A stretch of DNA of 64,000 nucleotides from CBDCVO01 sp965223085. Lineage in GTDB: Bacteria; Pseudomonadota; Gammaproteobacteria; Ga0077536. Below the pieces are notes generated by a model, which saw nothing but the letters and a program-made list of their open reading frames with translations, searched no databases and had not been told where the DNA came from. The position numbers and the translations under genes are program-made. Within the stretch, counting starts at the first letter, position 1. Every line of letters starts with the position of its first letter. The stretch is taken from NCBI GenBank assembly GCA_965223085.1, contig OZ244981.1:3038001-3102000 (forward strand). Reading direction: 5' to 3'. Shown here piece after piece: positions 17,829 through 25,345 of the stretch.

Positions 17829-18659
17829 ATGACTGCTCAAGCGTTCCGTGACTGGGACCATAAATCGATCACTTTGGTGGGTATGTCTGGCGTTGGCAAA
17901 ACCCATCTTTCCGTGCGTCTGCGTCAAGCGGATTGGTTTCATTATTCTGCGGATTATCGCATCGGCACCCGCTACTTAAACGAACCCATACTCGACAATA
18001 TTAAGCGCCAAGCGATGCAGATCCCGTTCTTAAGGGAATTATTACGGTCAGATTCGATCTATATTTCGAACAACATCACCGTTGACAATCTCGCGGCGGT
18101 GTTGACTTTTCTTGGCAAGCTAGGCGCACCTGGCGGTGGTGGTTTAGCGCTCGAGGAGTTTAAACATCGCCAACAGTTGTATCGAGATGCTGAAGTTGCG
18201 GCGATGTTTGATGTACCAGAATTTATCGGCAAAGCGCGCGATATCTATGGCTACCAGCATTTCGTCAACGACTCTGCCGGTAGTTTGTGCGAGTTGGATG
18301 AACCAGGCGTATTGGACGTTCTCGCACAACACAGTTTGATATTGTATATCGATGCGACACCGGCTTATGGGCGTGAGTTGTTACGTCGCGCGGAGGCGGA
18401 TCCGAAACCGCTGTATTATCGTCCTGATTTTCTCGCCGAAGAACTGGACCGATTCATAGCGCAACGCGATATCGCCGGGGTCGACGATATTTTGCCGGAT
18501 GAGTTCGTATTGTGGATGTTCCCGCGTTTATTCGCCGCTCGCATACCGCGTTATGAGGCCATCGCTACACAATACGGTTACACGATAGGCGCCGATGAGG
18601 TCACCTCGATCGATTGCGAGGAGGCGTTCATCGATTGCGTCGCGGAACGATTAAAATGA
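17829..18659 (+). CDS. P-loop ATPase of unknown function
   Basis: A 276-residue predicted nucleotide-binding protein. Walker A is GMSGVGKTHLS near the N-terminus (about residues 18-28). Downstream, 'FVNDSAGSLCELDEP' and 'SLILYIDATP' look like Walker B-type and base-contact strands of a small kinase-like fold (shikimate or adenylate kinase type), but the central part is not a known kinase lid. The ATG at 17829 is preferred since GAGG lies 7 nt upstream; an ATG at 17823 is too near that site. It stands alone between divergent LLM and downstream LEH-like genes. Relatives in proteobacteria are generally annotated only as ATPase. Confidence 0.75.
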   Translation: MTAQAFRDWDHKSITLVGMSGVGKTHLSVRLRQADWFHYSADYRIGTRYLNEPILDNIKRQAMQIPFLRELLRSDSIYISNNITVDNLAAVLTFLGKLGAPGGGGLALEEFKHRQQLYRDAEVAAMFDVPEFIGKARDIYGYQHFVNDSAGSLCELDEPGVLDVLAQHSLILYIDATPAYGRELLRRAEADPKPLYYRPDFLAEELDRFIAQRDIAGVDDILPDEFVLWMFPRLFAARIPRYEAIATQYGYTIGADEVTSIDCEEAFIDCVAERLK

Positions 18660-18737
18660 GTACCGCGCTTTAGGCATCGACATCGCGCAGCAGAAACCGC
18701 TAGACTCACGGGTGCCCATCATTAAAGGAGAAGAGCG

Positions 18738-19115
18738 ATGTCACCAGAAGAAGTAGTTAATGCTTTCTGCAACGCATTGTCGAATGATGGTGTGGAAGCG
18801 TCGCTAAAGTACATTGCAAATGATTGCGTTTATCAGAATATGCCGTTTCCACCCGTAACCGGCCCGGAAGGTGTGCAGAAAGTTCTCTCGGGATTTTTCG
18901 AAACCACTGGACCTGTGCATATCGAAACCTTAAAGCAGATCGCCGTTGGTGATTACGTTAGCAATGAACGGATCGATACTTTCGATCCACCTAAAGGTAA
19001 GAGGTTTGGACTGCCGGTCGCTGGTTTCTTCGTCGTCAAAGACGACCAGATCACCGAATGGCGGGATTATTTCTGTATGGATCAGTTTTGCAAAGGTACT
19101 GGACTTAGCTTTTAG
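18738..19115 (+). CDS. Limonene-1,2-epoxide hydrolase-like protein
   Basis: A 125-residue protein of the NTF2-like limonene-epoxide-hydrolase family, which opens epoxides directly with water. The Rhodococcus enzyme's catalytic set is visible: Arg78 and Asp80 in NERID, Asp110 in EWRDYF, plus Tyr32 and Asn34 in VYQNMPF that position the water. The start has AAGGAG 9 nt upstream. The substrate could be a terpene or other small epoxide; cell context gives no more. A hairpin at 19134-19149 follows the gene. Confidence 0.85.
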   Translation: MSPEEVVNAFCNALSNDGVEASLKYIANDCVYQNMPFPPVTGPEGVQKVLSGFFETTGPVHIETLKQIAVGDYVSNERIDTFDPPKGKRFGLPVAGFFVVKDDQITEWRDYFCMDQFCKGTGLSF

Positions 19116-19133
19116 CCGAGCTTAGAACGTTAC

Positions 19134-19157
19134 CGTAGCAAGGGCTACGCTTTGTTG
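19134..19157 (+). terminator. Weak intrinsic terminator-like hairpin
   Basis: CGTAGC-AAGG-GCTACG hairpin followed by CTTTGTTG, 18 nt after the epoxide-hydrolase-like gene and before the convergent M20 gene. The stem is only 6 bp and the T tract is broken. Confidence 0.4.
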
Positions 19158-19197
19158 TAAGGTGCGGCGAGCATTAACGCGTGCCCGTTGAACCGCC

Positions 19198-20505
19198 TCA
19201 TTCGTTTTTCTCGTCTAGCAGCATCTCGGCTGCTGCGGTCATCGCGGCAACGCCGGTTTTTATGGTGGACGCAGCGGCCGGTGCGAAGCGTGGTGAATGT
19301 AAAGATGGCAGTGGGAGGTTCTCGCGGGTAGCGCGCGCGTGTCGCACCGGGTCGACTGCACCCAACCAAAATAATACGCTCGGAATGCGCGGTTCTACAC
19401 GACCATAGCGCGCGAAATCCTCCCCACCCATAGTGGGCGGCACGGTAACGATTTGCTCCGCACCAACTAATGCCTGCCACCGAACACGTAACCGCGCTAC
19501 GAGATCGGGATCGTTCCACACCGAAGGGGTGTAGTGTTCCCGCACCGTGACTCGCGGGCGCAACTCGTCGGGCCAGCCGTAAGCTAGCGCTTGGCCCGCG
19601 ACCACGCGCTTAATGCCGGCGAGCAGTTGAGTGCGAGATTCATCCGAAAACGAGCGCACTGTAAGTTGCAAATCGGCACGATTGGAAATGATGTTATGCC
19701 GTGTGCCGCTGTGAAAACTGCCGACGGTAACGACAGCGGGCGCTAAGGGATCGCTGTTCCGCGAGACCAAGGTTTGCAGCGCCGTGACTATGTTGGCCCC
19801 GAGCACAATAGGGTCGCGCGTTTTATGGGGGTATGCGCCGTGACCGCCCACGCCCGGTACCGCAATGTCGACGGCATCGACGTTAGCCGCGATCGCGCCG
19901 TCACGTAAACCAAGTGTGCCGCTCGGCAACTCGGCGCTGACATGCAGCGCGAGGTTATAATCTGGGCGTGGGAAACGTTCGAATAAACCCGCATCAAGCA
20001 TCGCCTTGGCGCCGGCACCGCGTTCTTCAGCCGGTTGTCCAATCATCACTAAGGTACCTTGCCAACGCTCACGTTGCGCGGCAAGGTGGCGTGCCGTCCC
20101 GACCCACACAGTCATGTGCACGTCGTGTCCGCAGGCGTGCATGACAGCGACGGCATTGCCATTCTCATCCGTCGTTTCAACTTTGCTAGCGTAGGCAAGA
20201 CCCGTTTGCTCGCGTATTGGCAGCGCATCGAGATCGGTACGGATCAACAAGGTGGAGCCATCGCCGTTGCGCAATAATGCGACGATGCCATGGCCACCGA
20301 CATCACGTGTAACCTCGAATCCTAACGCGTCGAGCTCCTCGGCAAGTCGCTCAGCAGTTTTCACTTCGGCAAAAGACAGTTCGGGTGCGGCGTGCAACTC
20401 CCGGTAGAGGGCAACCAAGTCGCCCTCCGCGCGCAGCGATGCGGCGACTAGGAGTGTAAGGACGACACCAAGACAGCATTTGAGTGTACGCACGTTTTTG
20501 ATCAT
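19198..20505 (-). CDS. Exported M20-family amidohydrolase
   Basis: A 435-residue zinc amidohydrolase of the hippurate/IAA-amino-acid hydrolase branch. An N-terminal signal peptide (KCCLGVVLTLLVAASLRAEG, about 9-28) predicts a periplasmic enzyme. Metal and catalytic blocks are present: HACGHDVHM, GQPAEERGAGAKAML, GVGGHGAYPHKTRDP and GGEDFARYG. The start is the ATG at 20503-20505, which overlaps the upstream phosphatase stop by one base; the frame is open further upstream but that part lies inside the phosphatase gene. Likely cleaves N-acylated amino acids; the exact amide is unknown. Confidence 0.9.
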   Translation of the reverse strand: MIKNVRTLKCCLGVVLTLLVAASLRAEGDLVALYRELHAAPELSFAEVKTAERLAEELDALGFEVTRDVGGHGIVALLRNGDGSTLLIRTDLDALPIREQTGLAYASKVETTDENGNAVAVMHACGHDVHMTVWVGTARHLAAQRERWQGTLVMIGQPAEERGAGAKAMLDAGLFERFPRPDYNLALHVSAELPSGTLGLRDGAIAANVDAVDIAVPGVGGHGAYPHKTRDPIVLGANIVTALQTLVSRNSDPLAPAVVTVGSFHSGTRHNIISNRADLQLTVRSFSDESRTQLLAGIKRVVAGQALAYGWPDELRPRVTVREHYTPSVWNDPDLVARLRVRWQALVGAEQIVTVPPTMGGEDFARYGRVEPRIPSVLFWLGAVDPVRHARATRENLPLPSLHSPRFAPAAASTIKTGVAAMTAAAEMLLDEKNE

Positions 20506-21071
20506 TACAGTATTTTGGTATTGCGGCTTGTGCCTAAAGTAAAGAGTTCCAAGTGACCTGAGCTTAGATGCAGCTGCGTTATCGAACCATTGTCGGGTTC
20601 GAAACAGACCGTGTTTTCGTCGTTTGTTGCGGCGGAAACAACAGCGTTGATCAGCATGAAGTGAGTGAAAATCACCGTTGAGCGTTGCATTTCTCGGATG
20701 GTCGTACAAGCATTTTCGCGCCATGCCAAAATTGGTTTTTCGTCGATGTCGACCCAACTTGATTGCATGACTTGCCGCAACCAAACTGGTCGCACAGTCA
20801 TCGGTACCGATGACGGGATTTCACGAAATGTTTCATCGACGACGGGCGCGACGCCCCAGTGCTCGGCGAGTGGCATGGCCGTTTCTCGAGCGCGTTTTAG
20901 AGGGCTTGTCAGTATGGCCATGGGGGTGTGACGACCCAAGGTGGCCACCACCGCGGCGGCTTGGTCGGACCCACGTCGGCTTAAGCCCGGATCACGGTGC
21001 TCTGTCCAAGCCGCGGCAGCTTCGCCGTGACGAACTAAGTAGATGTCAAACGCTGTATTGGTGGATTCCAT
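20505..21071 (-). CDS. Histidine phosphatase (SixA/phosphoglycerate-mutase-like)
   Basis: A 188-residue phosphatase with the phosphohistidine motif LVRHGEAA near the N-terminus and a second-histidine region VIFTHFMLINAVV. It resembles stand-alone phosphatases rather than glycolytic mutase. I choose the ATG at 21069-21071 because the residues upstream (to an ATG at 21113) are not family-like. It is coupled (TAATG) to the amidohydrolase. Substrate unknown. Confidence 0.82.
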   Translation of the reverse strand: MESTNTAFDIYLVRHGEAAAAWTEHRDPGLSRRGSDQAAAVVATLGRHTPMAILTSPLKRARETAMPLAEHWGVAPVVDETFREIPSSVPMTVRPVWLRQVMQSSWVDIDEKPILAWRENACTTIREMQRSTVIFTHFMLINAVVSAATNDENTVCFEPDNGSITQLHLSSGHLELFTLGTSRNTKIL

Positions 21072-21158
21072 AACAATACGCTTAAGCCAAAATAGGCACG
21101 CGAAGCGTGGCATAATCTTGATAATATCGTATTAGCTGCCGCTGTGGTGTGTGCCGTC

Positions 21159-21557
21159 ATGTCTGACGATGTCTTTGACGACAGGCTCGCCGTGCGACGC
21201 GCCGTTTTTGGTGACGCCTATGTCGACGCTGCGTTGAGTAGCGTCGACGCCTTCAGTCGGCCCTTGCAGGAGCTTGTGACGCGTTATGCGTGGGGCGGCG
21301 TCTGGGAACGCGATGGATTGTCGCTAAAGACCCGCAGCTTGTTAAATCTGGCGATGCTAACCGTGCTCAATCGGGCGCACGAACTTGAAATTCATCTGCG
21401 CGGCGCTTTAAACAATGGTCGTGACGCCATAGAGATCCGCGAGGTATTGTTGCGAGCCGGGATCTACGCTGGAATGCCCGCAGCCGTAGACGCGTTTCGT
21501 GTTGCGCGGCGCGTATTAGAGGACGCGGGCGTCGATCTTAATGCGCTCGATGATTGA
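21159..21557 (+). CDS. Carboxymuconolactone decarboxylase family protein (PcaC-like)
   Basis: A 132-residue single-domain CMD protein. The layout matches 4-carboxymuconolactone decarboxylase: RRAVFGDAYVDAAL, VTRYAWGGVWERDGLSLKTRSL, LNRAHELEIHLRGALNNG, IREVLLRAGIYAGMPAAVDAF. It has no CxxC, so it is not an AhpD peroxidase. PcaC acts in the protocatechuate branch of beta-ketoadipate catabolism, but no other pca gene is nearby, so another lactone or related acid is possible. The TGA overlaps the TTG start of the next gene. Confidence 0.85.
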   Translation: MSDDVFDDRLAVRRAVFGDAYVDAALSSVDAFSRPLQELVTRYAWGGVWERDGLSLKTRSLLNLAMLTVLNRAHELEIHLRGALNNGRDAIEIREVLLRAGIYAGMPAAVDAFRVARRVLEDAGVDLNALDD

Positions 21558-21937
21558 CTTCACGGACAAGCATCGAGCACGTGAACCGACTTACTCGCTA
21601 TTTAGTCACTACGGCATTGTCGGTACCGCTACTCGCGCTCCTCGGCGGGAAGCATGCCCGAGCAATCACGGTTGTTATGTACCCCTGGGCTTGGTGGGCG
21701 GCGCGCTTGTTATTGGTGCGTCTGACTGGCCGCATCAAACGCAGAATTCGCTGGCCTTTTCATGCCGTGTACAGGAGCATCCTATTTACGATTTGGAATG
21801 CCGAGACCCTTGGTCGAGTTACGATGCCGCAGCAATTTAAGGGTTATCTACGCATGGAAAGCCTCATCTGGTTCATGTTCTGCGTCGTTGTGCTTGCCAA
21901 TATGGTAAGCGGCCACGTGGCGGAACGTTTCAATTGA
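21554..21937 (+). CDS. Hypothetical small membrane protein
   Basis: A 127-residue protein I do not recognise. It has two to three hydrophobic segments (LVTTALSVPLLALLGG; VVMYPWAWWAARLLLV; LIWFMFCVVVLANMVSG) separated by a basic loop (RLTGRIKRRIRW). The TTG start at 21554 overlaps the upstream stop; a GTG at 21584 is an alternative. Coupling to the CMD gene suggests joint expression. Another frame over the same bases (21541-21840) is less convincing because it lacks membrane segments. Confidence 0.55.
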   Translation: MTSRTSIEHVNRLTRYLVTTALSVPLLALLGGKHARAITVVMYPWAWWAARLLLVRLTGRIKRRIRWPFHAVYRSILFTIWNAETLGRVTMPQQFKGYLRMESLIWFMFCVVVLANMVSGHVAERFN

Positions 21938-21996
21938 GCGCTGAGCTAGGATTTTTGTTCAAAAAAATGCCTCGTGTTACTAAGCTCTAAAGGTGT

Positions 21997-22380
21997 TTAA
22001 CGCAGGCGTGCGGTGACGCGAACTTCGACTAAGGCACCTGGCAAGGCAAGCTCGGTGATCCCGATCGCCGTCCAGGCCGCATGCGGCGCGGACATGAAAC
22101 GATCCTTCGCAGCGACAAACGTCGTTAAGTGTTTTTGCAGATCGACGTGAAAAGTGGTCATCTCGACGATGTCAGAGAGATCGAGTTTGACTTCCGCGAG
22201 CACGCTTTGCAGATTTTCGAACACTAAAGTGAATTGTCTTTCGGGATCGTCAGGCACTGAGAAATCCCGCTCCATACCGATCATGCCGGAGCAGCGCAGA
22301 TGATCGCCATCGACGATGGCGGGTGAGAAATGGTAGTTATCGTACATCGCTTGCATCCAAGCGGGAATGATCTCTTTCAT
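21997..22380 (-). CDS. RidA family protein
   Basis: A 127-residue YjgF/YER057c/UK114 family protein. Members hydrolyse reactive enamines/imines or, in catabolic versions, act on aminoacrylates and related intermediates. Typical features: FSPAIVDGDHLRCSGMIG, 'FENLQSVLAEVKLDLSDIV' and a C-terminal LPGALVEVRVTARL. The conserved Arg of canonical RidA appears in VEVRVTA. Start at the ATG of 22380 with AAGGA upstream. It stands alone, convergent with the small membrane protein. Confidence 0.85.
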   Translation of the reverse strand: MKEIIPAWMQAMYDNYHFSPAIVDGDHLRCSGMIGMERDFSVPDDPERQFTLVFENLQSVLAEVKLDLSDIVEMTTFHVDLQKHLTTFVAAKDRFMSAPHAAWTAIGITELALPGALVEVRVTARLR

Positions 22381-22677
22381 AGCCGGTCCTTTTATTTCGT
22401 TTTGTCGATAGGGTATTTCACGCTCGTTGTAAGCGGCGCACACTCATACTACGCCGACACCGCCAAAATATCAGTCTTAGCTGGAGGGGTGTGCCGTGCC
22501 ACCCCGGCGGTACTTGGTTGGGTGCCGGGCTCGGCGTCGCTCCCGCACACGCAGGACCCCAGAAAAAAGTGCGTTCCGCCGTCGGCTCGACATTTTCACA
22601 TGCTTCGTTTTTGGCCCGAGAAAATATTGATTTAAGCACATGGGACGCTCCCGTTTCGGTTCGTTCGAGCAGTGATA

Positions 22678-24570
22678 TTAGGAGTTTGGAAGCGACTCTA
22701 ATTCGGCCCAGCGCTCGACTAGCGCATCGAGTTCAACTTGCGCAGCAGCTAATTTCTGCAACGTTGTGCGTACGTGTTCGTGATTTTTTTCATAGAAACT
22801 CGCGACAGCCGTTTGCGCTTGCAGATCTGCGATCTGTGTTTCCAATAACTCAATGCGATCAGGCAATTGTTCGAGTTCGTACTTATGCTTGTAGCTAAGC
22901 TTACCGCGCGTAGAACTCCTGTCTTGAGTGGCCGCATTACGTTCCTTTTTTGTGGTCGTTGGCTGCGGCTCTTCACGTTCTGCGAGGCGCTTCCCACGCG
23001 CGTGCCAATCGCTGAAACCGCCGGCATAGCGCTCGATGCAACCGGAATCTTCGAATACCAATACGCTGCTAACGACGTTGTCGAGAAACTCTCGATCATG
23101 GCTGACGACGATCAGCGTGCCCTGATAATCACTTAAGCGTGCTTCAAGCACTTCTAGGGTTTCTATATCGAGGTCATTTGTGGGTTCGTCCAAGACGAGG
23201 AGATTGCTGGGTCGAGCAAACAGGCGCGCCAATATAGCGCGATTGCATTCACCACCGGACAAGGCCTTCACAGGTAGCTGCGCGCGCCCTGGTTCGAACA
23301 AAAATCCTCGCAAATAGCCGATCACGTGCCGGTCTTTGCCTTTTACCGAGATGTAATCGCGCCCGCCCCCAACGATTTCAGCAACGGTTTTGTCTGGGTC
23401 GAGTTCCCGACGCATTTGGTCAAAGTAGCCGACGAGAAGCTTAGTACCGAGTTTGAGCGTTCCGGCATCTGGCTTGATCTCCCCTAACAGCAAGCGCAGT
23501 AGCGTGCTTTTACCGACTCCGTTATTGCCGATCAGGCCGATACGATCGCCGCGCATGATTTTAATGGAGAAGCGTTCGATGAGCGAGATTTCTCCAAAAC
23601 CATAGCTAAGATTTCTCGCTTCGATAACTTTGCGTCCGGAACGCTCGGCTTCTTCGACATGGATTCTAGGCTTGAGGTCAGGTTTTAAACGTGTCGCGAC
23701 CTCAGTGCGCATTTCTTCTAATGCGCGGACGCGGCCCATATTGCGCGTCCGCCGTGCTTTAATCCCTTGGCGTATCCATCGTTCTTCTTGTGCTAACTTT
23801 TTATTAAATAGCGCATGGTCGCGCGCTTCGTCGCGAAGAAATTTCTCTTTATTGGCGAGATAGGTCCGATAGTTGCCGGGCCAACTAGTCAGGCGACCAC
23901 GATCGATTTCGACGATGCGTGTTGCGAGGCGCTGCAAAAAAGCCCGATCGTGTGTGACAAATAAGATGCTGCCATCGAAAGCGTACACTTTGTTTTCCAA
24001 CCAACGAATCGTACTGAGATCCAAATGATTGGTCGGTTCATCTAACAATAACAGATCAGGTTGTCCAACCAATGCTCGGGCAAGTGACACCCGTCGCTGC
24101 CAACCACCAGACAATTTGCCGAGCATGCGATCGCCCGGTAAGTCGAGTTCTGATAAAGTCGTCGCAACTCGTTGATCGACGTTCCAGCCGCCACGCGCCT
24201 CGATGCGACGCTGCAGATTGTCGAGCGCTTTTGCATCAGCGGCGGGGGCGAGTTCCATCAAACGCGCGAATTCCGTGTGGAGATGGCGGAGTTTTGCTAA
24301 ACCTGCAGCGACATACTCGGTAACCGTTAGCGTGTGATCTGTCGGCAACGTTTGCGCGAGTTGACTGATCTCGATATCCGGATGACGCCGGATCTCGCCG
24401 GCGTCGCAATCGAGTTCACCGTTGATGAGTTTCATCATGGTAGATTTACCGGCACCGTTGCGGCCTATGAGGCATACCCGCTCCCCAGCCGCTAGCGCAA
24501 AATCCACTTCTTTTAGAATTGCTCGCCCGGAAAATTCCAGTGTAACCGCGTGAAACGTGACGTAGTTCAT
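22678..24570 (-). CDS. uup: ABC-F ATPase Uup
   Basis: A 630-residue soluble protein with two ABC cassettes and no membrane segment. First Walker A GRNGAGKST and signature LSGGWQRR; second GNNGVGKST and LSGGECNR, with DEPTNHLDL and DEPTNDLDI Walker B regions. The C-terminal coiled coil (about residues 540-630) marks Uup, which acts in ribosome or DNA-structure handling and limits precise transposon excision. The ATG at 24568-24570 is used; an in-frame ATG 18 nt upstream is possible. The 234 nt gap below it (22444-22677) is GC-rich with repeat-like text and no supported gene. Confidence 0.92.
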   Translation of the reverse strand: MNYVTFHAVTLEFSGRAILKEVDFALAAGERVCLIGRNGAGKSTMMKLINGELDCDAGEIRRHPDIEISQLAQTLPTDHTLTVTEYVAAGLAKLRHLHTEFARLMELAPAADAKALDNLQRRIEARGGWNVDQRVATTLSELDLPGDRMLGKLSGGWQRRVSLARALVGQPDLLLLDEPTNHLDLSTIRWLENKVYAFDGSILFVTHDRAFLQRLATRIVEIDRGRLTSWPGNYRTYLANKEKFLRDEARDHALFNKKLAQEERWIRQGIKARRTRNMGRVRALEEMRTEVATRLKPDLKPRIHVEEAERSGRKVIEARNLSYGFGEISLIERFSIKIMRGDRIGLIGNNGVGKSTLLRLLLGEIKPDAGTLKLGTKLLVGYFDQMRRELDPDKTVAEIVGGGRDYISVKGKDRHVIGYLRGFLFEPGRAQLPVKALSGGECNRAILARLFARPSNLLVLDEPTNDLDIETLEVLEARLSDYQGTLIVVSHDREFLDNVVSSVLVFEDSGCIERYAGGFSDWHARGKRLAEREEPQPTTTKKERNAATQDRSSTRGKLSYKHKYELEQLPDRIELLETQIADLQAQTAVASFYEKNHEHVRTTLQKLAAAQVELDALVERWAELESLPNS

Positions 24571-24749
24571 AGTCGAGAAAATCGTCAAAACTCAAAGCGA
24601 CATTGTCGAATGTAGTTACTGTAATTCGCAAGTCGCTCGTTAAACTTTACTAGATCGCCGCCGATAAAGCTTATACGGATAACCGCGAGTTTGATGACCG
24701 CCGATGAGCGCGCCATTCTTGATGGCACAAATTTGGACTAGGAAAAAAA

Positions 24750-25118
24750 GTGACAACAAGTTCGCTCGAGCGGCAACCAGAGCCGACGGATCCTTATGCG
24801 GAACTGACCGAGCGCGTTGCGTGCTAGGAACGACAAGTCGCTGTAATGGCGGACAAGAATGCCTTGAGCATGGTGGTGTTTAGCGGTGATATGGATAAGC
24901 TCCTCGCGGCGTTTGTCATCGTCAACGGTGCAACGGCTTGCGGCAGGCGGGCGTGTTTGTTTTTTACGTTTTGGGGTACGGCTGCACTGAAACAAAAGAA
25001 GTCGACGGAGCAGAAATCCCTAGTAGAGCGACTATTTGGTTTGATGTTACCGCGCGGGTTAAAAAAACCGCCGTCCATCACGCTTACATTTTGGTGGTCT
25101 CGGGCGCACGATGATGGT
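24750..25118 (+). pseudogene. Decayed DsrE2-family sulfur-carrier gene
   Basis: Remnant of a DsrE/DsrE2 (TusD-like) protein. From the GTG at 24750 (AGGA just upstream) the frame reads an N-terminal helix 'PYAELTERVA', then a TAG at 24825-24827, then resumes ERQVAVMADKNALSMVVFSGDMDKLLAAF and LFFTFWG and LMLPRG, all characteristic of DsrE2A. At an A7 tract (25061-25067) the homology shifts frame to RPSRLHFGGLGRTMM, the usual next block of DsrE2. The remaining ~60 residues are missing and the sequence runs into tusA. An ATG at 24846 could still give a 107-residue product, but it would be a truncated, frameshifted half-domain. A functional role is unlikely. Confidence 0.85.
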
Positions 25119-25321
25119 GCGCGAATTTGCGTTATCCCATGCCGATCATGCGGCTCAATAACGAGATGAATAAAGTTGAGCCGGCGCAAGAGATGCACGC
25201 TGTGGCCGGTGATCCTGCGTTTGAATTGGACGTGCAAGCGTGGTGTAAGCGCACCGGCCACGAGCTAGTCGATGTTTCGAGCGATAGTGGTTCAATCACG
25301 GCCGTGATCCGCAAACGATAG
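25112..25321 (+). pseudogene. Decayed TusA-like sulfurtransferase
   Basis: The stretch ending at 25321 encodes the TusA fold: NLRYPMPIMRLNNEMNKVEP followed by GDPAFELDVQAWCKRTGHEL and a final TAVIRKR. In working TusA the first motif is CPxP; here the cysteine that carries sulfur is a tyrosine (TAT in place of TGT/TGC). The 5' part and start are lost where the DsrE2 remnant fuses to it. A second cysteine (AWC) remains but is not the carrier in known TusA. With the upstream lesions, the locus is best read as one inactivated dsrE2-tusA pair. Confidence 0.8.
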
Positions 25322-25345
25322 ACGGTCGTTCATTTAGATCAGCAG

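Noticed and set aside
21541..21840. Alternative frame over the small membrane protein
   Set aside because: Lacks hydrophobic segments and a start site; the 21554 frame has membrane segments and couples to the CMD gene.
24846..25169. A 107-codon intact gene for a DsrE protein
   Set aside because: The DsrE2 match begins upstream of a TAG and shifts frame at the A7 run; the last third of this frame is not DsrE-like, so it is part of a pseudogene.
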